From positions 1 to 6,341 of the forward strand of contig RQOI01000025.1 of assembly GCA_003854995.1 (NCBI GenBank): 6,341 nt of DNA. Reading direction: 5' to 3'. The DNA comes from Candidatus Zhuqueibacterota bacterium (GTDB lineage: Bacteria; Zhuqueibacterota; Zhuqueibacteria; Residuimicrobiales; Krinioviventaceae). Of the stretch, positions 1-6,101 are shown piece after piece (position 1 is the first letter of the stretch; each line of letters opens with the position of its first letter). The position numbers were made by a program, and so were the translations under genes. The notes beneath the pieces were generated by a model, which was not told the DNA's origin, did not search any database, and saw only the letters and a list, made by a program, of their open reading frames with translations.

Positions 1-4
1 ATCT

Positions 5-8
5 AGGG
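5..8 (+). promoter_or_regulatory. Ribosome binding site of A1
   Basis: AGGG lies 7 nt before the ATG at 16 and supports that start. The overlapping TAG at 4-6 could be the stop of an upstream gene, which would make A1 an internal operon gene; only 15 nt are visible, so this cannot be settled here. Confidence 0.5.
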
Positions 9-15
9 CGAAACG

Positions 16-1254
16 ATGCGACATCTTTTCGACACAATGGGCCAGGTTCTGCACTATTTGCGCGAAAACAAATCGCGCACCTTCATGACCATGTTCGGCC
101 TGATCTGGGGCACGATGACTGTGATCCTGCTGCTGTCGTTCGGCAGCGGCGTCGGCACGTCGATGAAGAAGAACATGCATGGCATGGGCGACGGCATTGC
201 GATCCTGTGGCCGGGCACAACCACCAAGGCGTGGCAAGGCTATAACCGCGGTCGCGGTCTGCGATTTCGGCCCGATGATGTGGAGCTCTTGCGCCGAGAG
301 GTGGGCGAATTCTCGGCGATCAGCGGCGAGTTCATCTACTACGAGCGGCCGACGCGCGTGGGCGAGAAAATTGCCAAGCCGCCAGTGACCGGCGTCATAC
401 CGGAGTACGGGCCGATGCGCAACTGCATTGCCCAGGCCGGCGGACGATGGCTGAACGATCAGGATGTGGCGCACAAGCGACGCGTGGTTTTTCTCGGCTA
501 TAAAATACGCGATCTGCTCTTTGGCGAAGGCTATGATGCCATCGGTGAATATATCTATATCGGCGAGACGCCTTTTCGCGTCATTGGCATCCTGAAAGAA
601 AAGACGCAGCCATCCAGTTATTCGTATCGCGATCAGGATCGCGTGTTCATTCCCATGAGCACTTTTCAGTCGCTCTACGGCTGGCGCTATTTGAGCAATA
701 TCGTCTATCAGGTGGAGGATCCGACGCGCAACGAGATCGTTGAAGATAAAATCTATAACGCTTTCGCCAAACGATTCAAATTCGATCCAAGCGACCGCAA
801 TGCGCTGGGCATCTGGGATACCACTGAATCGGATAAATTCATTTACTATTTTTCGCTCGGCTTTCAGATGTTTCTCGGCGTCATTGGCGCCATCACTCTG
901 GTGGTCGGCGGCATTGGGCTGGCAAATATCATGTACGTCGTGGTGCAGGAACGGACGCGCGAGATCGGCATCAAGCGCTCGGTCGGCGCCAAACGTCGTT
1001 TCATCATGTTCCAGTTTCTGATCGAAGCCTTTATGATCATCGGCATCGGCGCGATCATTGGATTTCTCTTTGCGCTCGTCCTCATCCGGCTCATCTCCAT
1101 GCTGCCGATTGAAGACTATGTCGGGCACCCCGAGCTCTCCTGGCCGGTGGCGATCGCCTCCATTGCCATTCTGTCAATCGTCGGATTTTTGGCCGGTTTT
1201 TTCCCGGCGCGTCGAGCATCAAAGTTGATAGTCGTTGAATGCCTGAGATATTGA
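16..1254 (+). CDS. MacB/FtsX-type ABC transporter permease, subtype A, copy 1 (A1)
   Basis: Inner-membrane subunit of an ABC transporter of the MacB/LolC/FtsX class; substrate unknown. Visible architecture (412 residues): a short cytoplasmic N-terminus, membrane helix 1 at about 22-45, a large extracytoplasmic MacB-like core domain at about 46-280 (with GGRWLND at 142-148 and RRVVFLG at 155-161), then the FtsX domain with helices at about 283-308, 330-360 and 377-397. QERTREIGIKRSVGAKRR (311-328) is the conserved cytoplasmic segment that in this family contacts the ATPase, and FPARRAS (396-402) is the family's usual tail motif. There is no Walker A or B motif, so this is a permease without a fused ATPase, unlike true MacB. 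The start has AGGG at 5-8, 7 nt upstream, and matches the start of the homologous gene at 2703. The tail reads VVECLRY where the family usually has an EALR-type ending. It is first of four permease genes and probably pairs with the next one. Family assignment is firm; pairing and substrate are inference. Confidence 0.95.
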   Translation: MRHLFDTMGQVLHYLRENKSRTFMTMFGLIWGTMTVILLLSFGSGVGTSMKKNMHGMGDGIAILWPGTTTKAWQGYNRGRGLRFRPDDVELLRREVGEFSAISGEFIYYERPTRVGEKIAKPPVTGVIPEYGPMRNCIAQAGGRWLNDQDVAHKRRVVFLGYKIRDLLFGEGYDAIGEYIYIGETPFRVIGILKEKTQPSSYSYRDQDRVFIPMSTFQSLYGWRYLSNIVYQVEDPTRNEIVEDKIYNAFAKRFKFDPSDRNALGIWDTTESDKFIYYFSLGFQMFLGVIGAITLVVGGIGLANIMYVVVQERTREIGIKRSVGAKRRFIMFQFLIEAFMIIGIGAIIGFLFALVLIRLISMLPIEDYVGHPELSWPVAIASIAILSIVGFLAGFFPARRASKLIVVECLRY

Positions 1255-1268
1255 GCGACAATTCCCAA

Positions 1269-1332
1269 CACAAAGTCACGAAAATACCAAGAAGCACAAA
1301 GAAAAAACTTGGTGTCCCTTTGTGATTTTGTG
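1269..1332. repeat. Imperfect inverted repeat of CACAAAG type in the A1-B1 gap
   Basis: CACAAAGTCAC (1269-1279) pairs with GTGATTTTGTG (1322-1332) with a single G-U position, and CCAAG (1287-1291) pairs with CTTGG (1308-1312). The middle is only partly complementary. The surrounding gap (1255-1368) is built from variants of CACAAAG and CTTTGTG. It has no GC-rich stem followed by a T-run, so it is not a convincing terminator. It resembles short dispersed intergenic repeats with CACAAAG/CTTTGTG words seen in various environmental bacterial genomes; that comparison is from memory. No gene is present in this gap. Confidence 0.7.
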
Positions 1333-1354
1333 CCTTTGTTTTGGTGCTCTTGAT

Positions 1355-1358
1355 GAGG
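1355..1358 (+). promoter_or_regulatory. Ribosome binding site of B1
   Basis: GAGG lies 10 nt before the ATG at 1369. It lies just past the inverted repeat, so B1 keeps its own ribosome site despite the long gap to A1. Confidence 0.6.
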
Positions 1359-1368
1359 AAAATAAACA

Positions 1369-2616
1369 ATGCAAATTTTTCTTTTGCTAAAAGAATTTTT
1401 GGCTGACATTCGAAAACAAAAGATGCGCGCTTTTTTGACCATTGTCGCCATCACCTGGGGTACGCTCGCCATCATTCTGCTCATGGCTTTTGGCACTGGA
1501 CTCGGGTTTCGCATGCAGGAGAGCTTTTTGAACGCTGGCGACAAGGTCATTCGTCTCTACAGCGGCCAAACCTCAAAAGAATTCAAGGGCTTGCCAACGG
1601 GACGGCGAATTCGCCTTGCCGAAGACGATGCCTGGTTGCTGGGTAAAACCATCCCCGACATCGATCTCATTCATCCCGGCTTTGGCCGCGGTGTGCATTT
1701 GCGCCAAGGCAACAACGCGGCCTGGACGCATATGGAAGGTGTGTTCCCGCAATTCGAGACCCTGCGACGGACCTTTACGGCGGCCGGCGGCCGCTTCATC
1801 AATGAGACGGATCTGCTGGAACGCCGACGCGTCGTCTTTTTAGGCGGCGAGATCGCCAAAGAGCTGTGCGGCTATGAAAATCCCGTCGGGGAGACGGTTA
1901 CGCTCGATGGTTTGCCGTTCACCATCATCGGTACGATGCCAAAAAAACTGCAAACAGCAATGAATAATGGCCCGGATGATCGTCGCGCTATCATCCCCTT
2001 CACCACCTTTCAGGCATTATACGGTTATCATTACGTGGGTGAAATATTAGTGCACACGCGGAATCCGAATGATAATCAACGGGTTGTCAAGCAGATTCGG
2101 GAGATACTGGGACGAAAATATCAATTTGATGAAACGGATGAACGAGCGGTGCAAATTTGGGATATGGTGGAGGCTGAGAAAATCACCCGAAAAATATTTC
2201 TTGGATTGAATATCTTCCTCGGCGTCATCGGTGGTATGACCCTGGTGATCGCCGGCATCGGCGTCGCCAATATCATGTATGTCGTTGCCAAAGAACGAAC
2301 GCACGAGATCGGCATCAAGCGAGCTGTTGGCGCCAAACGACGACACATCATATTTCAATTCATCTTTGAATCGCTGTTAATTGCCTTTATCGGTGGCGGA
2401 GCTGGATTGTTGGTCTCGCTCGCCATCGTCAAGCTATTGTGGATGATACCCATTTCCGGAGACGGCGCCATGCAATTCTTGGGTCGACCGCTCTTGTCGA
2501 ATATCGTCATCATCACTTCGATCACGATTTTGACGTTGATTGGCCTGCTCGCCGGCTTGTTTCCGGCGCGGAAAGCAGCCAACGTCGATCCGGTGGAGGC
2601 GCTGAGATATGAATGA
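1369..2616 (+). CDS. MacB/FtsX-type ABC transporter permease, subtype B, copy 1 (B1)
   Basis: Second permease of the array, 415 residues, same fold as its neighbours but of a distinct subtype. Helix 1 lies at about 21-44 (AFLTIVAITWGTLAIILL), the extracytoplasmic MacB-like core at about 45-277, and FtsX-domain helices at about 278-306, 328-360 and 376-398. Subtype marks shared only with the gene at 3976 are YSGQT (64-68), MEGVFPQFE (122-130), MNNGPDDRRAIIP (198-210), AKERTHEIGIKRAVGAKRR (307-325) and the tail DPVEALRYE. It lacks nucleotide-binding motifs. The start is supported by GAGG at 1355-1358, 10 nt upstream, and by the identical MQI..LL.EFL beginning of the other B gene. The 114-nt gap to the previous gene contains an inverted repeat. 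By analogy with LolC/LolE it is likely the partner of an A-type subunit; this is inference. The stop region GAATGATG runs into the AATGATG repeat downstream. Confidence 0.95.
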   Translation: MQIFLLLKEFLADIRKQKMRAFLTIVAITWGTLAIILLMAFGTGLGFRMQESFLNAGDKVIRLYSGQTSKEFKGLPTGRRIRLAEDDAWLLGKTIPDIDLIHPGFGRGVHLRQGNNAAWTHMEGVFPQFETLRRTFTAAGGRFINETDLLERRRVVFLGGEIAKELCGYENPVGETVTLDGLPFTIIGTMPKKLQTAMNNGPDDRRAIIPFTTFQALYGYHYVGEILVHTRNPNDNQRVVKQIREILGRKYQFDETDERAVQIWDMVEAEKITRKIFLGLNIFLGVIGGMTLVIAGIGVANIMYVVAKERTHEIGIKRAVGAKRRHIIFQFIFESLLIAFIGGGAGLLVSLAIVKLLWMIPISGDGAMQFLGRPLLSNIVIITSITILTLIGLLAGLFPARKAANVDPVEALRYE

Positions 2617-2650
2617 TGGAAGGAAGAATAATGAATGATGAATGATGAAT
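2612..2650. repeat. AATGATG 7-bp tandem repeat in the B1-A2 gap
   Basis: Exact AATGATG units lie at 2634-2640 and 2641-2647, followed by a partial AAT (2648-2650). A one-mismatch copy, AATAATG, is at 2627-2633. A further exact copy at 2612-2618 overlaps the B1 stop codon, with GAAGGAAG-like spacer between. The rest of the 86-nt gap (2651-2702) shows no recognisable site. Confidence 0.75.
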
Positions 2651-2702
2651 TGCGGTTGATGGCGGCGCTAGACAAGAAAAATTGAAAATCTGATCTATTT
2701 CT

Positions 2703-3941
2703 ATGAGATATCTCCGCGACACCTTTCTCGATGTCCTCTCCTATATGCGGCAATACAAATCGCGCACGCTGATGACCATGTTCGGCATTGTCTGGGGAAC
2801 CATGACGGTCATTTTGCTGCTCTCTTTTGGCGTGGGCGTCCGCAAGATGCTCAGCAAGAGTATGCACGGCATCGGCGAGGGCATTGCGATCGTCTGGCCG
2901 AATGCGACCAGCATTCCGTTCGCCGGATATGGCCGCGATCGCCGGATTCGCCTGACCGATGCGGATATTGAGTATCTGCGAACCGAGGTCAGGGACATCG
3001 AACGCATCAGCCCCGAGTTCAGCCGCTGGGGTACGGCCATTCGCCTTGGTGACAAGGTCAACAAGCCAAACATCACCGGCATCATCCCGGAATATGGTGT
3101 GATGCGCAACATCTGGCCAGAGCAGGGCGGCCGCTGGTTGAATGACTTGGATATCGAAAAAAGACGGCGCGTTGTTTTCATAGGCAATCGGCTGCGCGAT
3201 TTTTTGTTCGGCGCGAACGCCGATGCGATAGGTCGCTATGTCTATGTCGGCGACATACCATTCCTGGTGGTCGGCGTCATGAAAGAAAAGATTCAGGACT
3301 CTTCTTACAACCAGCGCGACCGGGATCGCGCCTTCATACCGATGACCACTTTCAAATCGATTTTTGGCGCTCACTATGTCGATAATCTGGTCTACCAGAT
3401 CAATGATCCGCGCCTGTCCGAAAGGGTGCAGACGCAGGTCTATGCGGCGTTGGCGAAAAAGTTCATTTTTGATCCGAAAGACAAAGAGACCCTCAACATC
3501 TGGGACACCACTGAATTCGACGAATTCATCTTTTATTTCAACATCGGGTTCAACGGCTTCATGGGCCTCATCGGCATCATCACGCTGGTGGTCGGTGGCA
3601 TTGGCCTGGCCAACATCATGTACGTGGTGGTTCAGGAGCGCACCAGCGAGATCGGCATCCGGCGCGCCGTCGGCGCAAAGCGGCGTGTGATCCTGCGCGG
3701 CTTTGTCGCCGAGTCGTTCATCATCATCGGCTTTAGCGCGCTCTTTGGCCTCCTGCTGGCCGTGATCATCATCGCCGTCGTCGCTTCCTTCCCGACGCAG
3801 GAATATATCGGCGTGCCCGAGCTCAATCTGCAGGTGGCGATTGTGACCGCCCTGGTGCTGAGCACCATCGGCTTTCTGGCCGGCTATTTCCCGGCTCGTC
3901 GGGCGTCGCGCCTCGATGTCGTCGATTGCCTGAGATATTAG
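2703..3941 (+). CDS. MacB/FtsX-type ABC transporter permease, subtype A, copy 2 (A2)
   Basis: Third permease of the array, 412 residues, the same length as the gene at 16 and alignable to it end to end without a gap, with about 235 identical positions by hand count (57%). Helix 1 is at about 22-44, the extracytoplasmic core at about 45-280 (GGRWLNDLD at 142-150, RRRVVFIG at 154-161, IWDTTE at 266-271), and FtsX-domain helices at about 283-308, 330-360 and 377-397. QERTSEIGIRRAVGAKRR (311-328) is the ATPase-contact segment. The tail RLDVVDCLRY keeps the unusual Cys at 409 seen in A1. Identity is highest in helix 2 and the coupling segment and lowest in parts of the extracytoplasmic core, in helix 3 and at the start of helix 4. 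The start is fixed by homology (MR.L.DT), because no clear Shine-Dalgarno sequence precedes it. It is followed after 34 nt by a B gene, so the two are very likely co-transcribed. Substrate unknown. Confidence 0.95.
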   Translation: MRYLRDTFLDVLSYMRQYKSRTLMTMFGIVWGTMTVILLLSFGVGVRKMLSKSMHGIGEGIAIVWPNATSIPFAGYGRDRRIRLTDADIEYLRTEVRDIERISPEFSRWGTAIRLGDKVNKPNITGIIPEYGVMRNIWPEQGGRWLNDLDIEKRRRVVFIGNRLRDFLFGANADAIGRYVYVGDIPFLVVGVMKEKIQDSSYNQRDRDRAFIPMTTFKSIFGAHYVDNLVYQINDPRLSERVQTQVYAALAKKFIFDPKDKETLNIWDTTEFDEFIFYFNIGFNGFMGLIGIITLVVGGIGLANIMYVVVQERTSEIGIRRAVGAKRRVILRGFVAESFIIIGFSALFGLLLAVIIIAVVASFPTQEYIGVPELNLQVAIVTALVLSTIGFLAGYFPARRASRLDVVDCLRY

Positions 3942-3975
3942 AACAACACCTCAATTCAACTGCCAGAGTGGACGC

Positions 3976-5220
3976 ATGCAAATCATTCTGTTGCTGCAGG
4001 AATTTCTGCAAGACATCAAAGCGCATCGGACGCGCGCTTTTCTGACGACGATCGCGATCACCTGGGGCATCATCGCCGTGGTGCTGCTCATCGCCTTCGG
4101 CGAGGGCCTCTCCTTTCGCATGCGAGAGGGATTGCTCAACGCCGGCGATCGCATCGTTCGGGTGTACAGCGGCCAGACGACATTGGCCTATGAGGGCCTG
4201 CCGATCGGACGGCGCGTCCTCTTGCGAGAGGAAGATTGTCGATTCATCGAGGACAACATTTCGCAGGTTGCCGTGGCGGTCCCCGGACTTGGCCGCGGCG
4301 TTCGTCTGCGGAATGGCGAGAAAATACAATCAACGTTCATGGAGGGCGTCTATCCGGAGTTTGAGTTTCTCCGGCGAACCTATCCGGCCGCCGGCGGTCG
4401 CTTTCTGAACAGCTCAGACCTGCGCGAGAGAAAACGGGTCGTCTTTCTCGGCGGCGAAATCACCAAAGAGCTGTTCGGTGAGGGCGATCATGTCGGTAAA
4501 ATCGTCGAGCTCGATGGCACCCCCTTTCGCATCGTCGGCGTCATGCCCAAAAAGATGCAGACATCGATGAACAACGGACCGGATGACTATCGCGCCATCA
4601 TCCCTTTCACGACGTTTCAGACCATCTATGGCGACAAGTATCTGGACGAACTGATCGTCAAGCCGGCCAGGGCTGCGGATGGCATGCTGGTTGAGAAGGA
4701 AATTCGCCGCGTGCTGGGAAAAAAATATCAGTTTGATCCCGCAGACGAGCGCGCGACGCCGATGTGGAACTTTATCGAGCAGGAGCAAGAGACGGGCAAG
4801 ATTTTTCGTGGCGTCAATATATTTCTAGCCATTATCGGCTCGATGACATTGATCATTGCCGGCATCGGCGTGGCGAACATCATGTATGTGGTCGCCAAGG
4901 AACGGACGCGTGAAATCGGCATAAAACGCGCGGTCGGCGCCAAAAAGAGCGCGATCATTTTTCAGTTCATCTTCGAGTCCCTGTTGATCGCGTTCCTCGG
5001 CGGCTTGTTGGGACTGTCGATCTCCATCGGTCTGATCAAATTAATATGGATGATTCCGATCACTGAGGGCGCGACCGAATACCTCGCTCGTCCGCTGCTG
5101 TCGCCCAAGATCGTCGTCATCTCCATCGCCATACTCACTCTGATAGGCCTGCTCGCCGGATTTTTCCCGGCGCGCAAGGCAGCCCATGTCGATCCTGTGG
5201 AGGCGTTGCGGTATGAATGA
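3976..5220 (+). CDS. MacB/FtsX-type ABC transporter permease, subtype B, copy 2 (B2)
   Basis: Fourth and last permease, 414 residues, closest to the gene at 1369: about 262 identical positions by hand count (63%), with one residue missing near 364. Helix 1 is at about 21-44, the core at about 45-277, and FtsX-domain helices at about 278-306, 328-360 and 375-397. It carries the B marks YSGQT (64-68), FMEGVYPEFE, MNNGPDDYRAIIP (198-210), AKERTREIGIKRAVGAKK (307-324) and DPVEALRYE. FIFESLLIAF (331-340) is identical in both B copies. The start is set by homology with the other B gene; a weak GAGTGG lies at 3966-3971, 4 nt upstream. It ends the plus-strand array and converges on the minus-strand cluster across a 125-nt gap that holds a long perfect inverted repeat. 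Likely forms a heterodimer with the A gene 34 nt upstream (inference). No ATPase domain is present. Confidence 0.95.
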   Translation: MQIILLLQEFLQDIKAHRTRAFLTTIAITWGIIAVVLLIAFGEGLSFRMREGLLNAGDRIVRVYSGQTTLAYEGLPIGRRVLLREEDCRFIEDNISQVAVAVPGLGRGVRLRNGEKIQSTFMEGVYPEFEFLRRTYPAAGGRFLNSSDLRERKRVVFLGGEITKELFGEGDHVGKIVELDGTPFRIVGVMPKKMQTSMNNGPDDYRAIIPFTTFQTIYGDKYLDELIVKPARAADGMLVEKEIRRVLGKKYQFDPADERATPMWNFIEQEQETGKIFRGVNIFLAIIGSMTLIIAGIGVANIMYVVAKERTREIGIKRAVGAKKSAIIFQFIFESLLIAFLGGLLGLSISIGLIKLIWMIPITEGATEYLARPLLSPKIVVISIAILTLIGLLAGFFPARKAAHVDPVEALRYE

Positions 5221-5273
5221 AAAGGATTTGCGTCATTGGTGTTCAGCGACTTGGGTGCGACCGAGTTTGGGAC

Positions 5274-5326
5274 GTGAAACGTCAAACGTGAAACGATGAT
5301 AATACGTTTCACGTTTGACGTTTCAC
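5274..5326. repeat. Perfect 22-bp inverted repeat with 9-nt loop between convergent genes
   Basis: The arm at 5274-5295 is exactly complementary to the arm at 5305-5326, with loop ATGATAATA (5296-5304). Beyond one C-C mismatch the pairing continues for two more bases (5271-5272 with 5328-5329). Each arm contains two copies of GTGAAACG or its complement, and another CACGTTT follows at 5331-5337. It sits between the stop of B2 (5220) and the stop of the zinc ribbon gene (5346). There is no T-run on either side, so it is not a standard intrinsic terminator, though transcripts from either direction would fold strongly. It could be a dispersed palindromic repeat. Confidence 0.85.
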
Positions 5327-5345
5327 CTCTCACGTTTGGATCATT

Positions 5346-5558
5346 TCAGTTTGTAAAGAAATCAAAAATATTCCCCAGCGTAGTGCTTTTCGTCTGATAA
5401 AATTCAGTGTACTTGCAGCGCGAGCACGTGACGTGGGTAAAGTGCTTGTTCTGCACATCAAACAGTTTGCTGAATGTTCCCCCGGTGGCGCGCATCTGGC
5501 CAATTTCATATTCTCTGTTGCCACATTTGGGGCATTGATAGTTTAATTTTTCCTGCAC
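5346..5558 (-). CDS. Small zinc ribbon protein (DUF2082/Zn_ribbon_13-like)
   Basis: A 70-residue protein with two CxxC pairs, CPKC at 9-12 and CSRC at 45-48, forming one predicted zinc ribbon. The 32-residue insert holds the recognisable block RATGGTFSKLFDVQNKHFT (23-41), and the C-terminus ends in TSTLGNIFDFF-like residues (here TTLGNIFDFF, 59-68). This pattern matches from memory the family annotated as a predicted nucleic-acid-binding zinc ribbon protein (DUF2082, Pfam Zn_ribbon_13). Its actual function is not established and no membrane segment is present. The start is GTG, chosen because GAGGAG lies 9 nt upstream (5568-5573) and because the family begins just before the first CxxC. The gap to the upstream gene is 5 nt and the ribosome site lies inside that gene's last codons, so translation is probably coupled. 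It is the last gene of a three-gene minus-strand cluster. Confidence 0.88.
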   Translation of the reverse strand: MQEKLNYQCPKCGNREYEIGQMRATGGTFSKLFDVQNKHFTHVTCSRCKYTEFYQTKSTTLGNIFDFFTN

Positions 5559-5563
5559 GATTT

Positions 5564-6073
5564 TTAGCTCCTCGTTTTGAATACCGCATCTTTCACAATA
5601 GCGACAAATTCATTCTGTCGGTCCGGCGACACGACGATGACTCGATTGGGAAAGCGCAAGACAATGCACTGACGCGGATCGGTCACAAAGGCGCGATAGG
5701 AGCCCAGCTCTTTGTTTTTGAACAAACCGCTGAAAGAAAAAAAGCCGCCATTGCCAAATGTTCTGATGGAGCCGGCCATGGCGTTGGGCTTGATCTCTAT
5801 ATCCTGCAGAGCGCCCAAATCAATGACGGTTCGCCACAACAGTCGTCGTATCTTCAGCGCGCCGTTTTCCAGCTCATAGCTCCGGATAATGAAGAGCAGA
5901 ACGCCGATCAAGATCGTCAGGGGGATGCCGAGCATGATGAGCCGCGCTGTTTTCTCATCCGGCGGCGCGCTCAGGCTGAAAAGAGGAATGCCGATGAGGA
6001 TGACTGATCCAAAGAGCGTCATCAGTTTCAAGGATCTCCCCCAGGGCGCGCGGTAAGAATGGAGTTGCGACAT
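5564..6073 (-). CDS. Membrane protein with two helices and a bacterial PH-like domain
   Basis: A 169-residue protein from the ATG at 6073. I preferred this start over upstream in-frame ATGs at 6100 and 6127 because AAAGGCGG lies just ahead of it (6078-6085). The longer forms would also overlap the end of the neighbouring gene (stop at 6102-6104) and add a low-complexity arginine/serine leader. Two hydrophobic helices are visible at about 15-35 and 43-63, giving a hairpin with a short polar turn (SAPPDEK). The soluble part (about 65-168) begins YELENGALKIRR and contains RTFGNGGFFSFSGLF (104-118), LGSYRAFVTDPRQCIVLRF and VIVVSPDRQNEFVAIVK. This order resembles the bacterial PH-domain families (bPH_5/bPH_6 type) as I know them; the exact Pfam family needs a profile search. 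Role unknown: PH-like domains of this kind are often membrane-anchored and poorly characterised. It is the middle gene of the cluster, 28 nt after the YbjQ-like gene and 5 nt before the zinc ribbon gene. Confidence 0.85.
   Translation of the reverse strand: MSQLHSYRAPWGRSLKLMTLFGSVILIGIPLFSLSAPPDEKTARLIMLGIPLTILIGVLLFIIRSYELENGALKIRRLLWRTVIDLGALQDIEIKPNAMAGSIRTFGNGGFFSFSGLFKNKELGSYRAFVTDPRQCIVLRFPNRVIVVSPDRQNEFVAIVKDAVFKTRS
5568..5573 (-). promoter_or_regulatory. Ribosome binding site of the zinc ribbon gene, inside the upstream gene
   Basis: GAGGAG on the minus strand lies 9 nt before the GTG at 5558. It is formed by the Arg and Ser codons just before the TAA of the PH-like gene. This decides the GTG start and suggests translational coupling. 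Confidence 0.75.
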
Positions 6074-6077
6074 GTGA

Positions 6078-6085
6078 CCGCCTTT
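6078..6085 (-). promoter_or_regulatory. Ribosome binding site of the PH-like membrane protein gene
   Basis: AAAGGCGG on the minus strand ends 4 nt before the ATG at 6073, with its AAGG core 8 nt away. It favours this start over the in-frame ATGs at 6100 and 6127. Confidence 0.6.
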
Positions 6086-6101
6086 GATTTTAGTCCTCAT
6101 T

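Noticed and set aside
2682..2710. Possible promoter (TTGAAA at 2682-2687) before A2
   Set aside because: A -10 element at normal spacing would fall inside the A2 coding start and reads GAGATA, a poor match.
2355..3374. Long minus-strand open frame of 339 codons opposite B1 and A2
   Set aside because: It lies antisense to two well-supported permeases, matches no family I recognise, and part of it is a low-complexity Ser/His/Ile run produced by the AATGATG repeat.
3823..4329. Minus-strand open frame of 168 codons opposite A2 and B2
   Set aside because: It is a shadow of the permease reading frames, rich in Arg, Ser and Gln, with no motif and no ribosome site.
5274..5326. Palindrome as an intrinsic bidirectional terminator
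   Set aside because: No T-run follows the stem on either strand and the stem is not GC-rich, so I list it as a repeat and leave any 3'-end role open.
5474..6007. Plus-strand open frame of 177 codons
   Set aside because: It is the antisense of the PH-like and zinc ribbon genes, which have family-typical motifs and ribosome sites; the plus-strand product resembles nothing.
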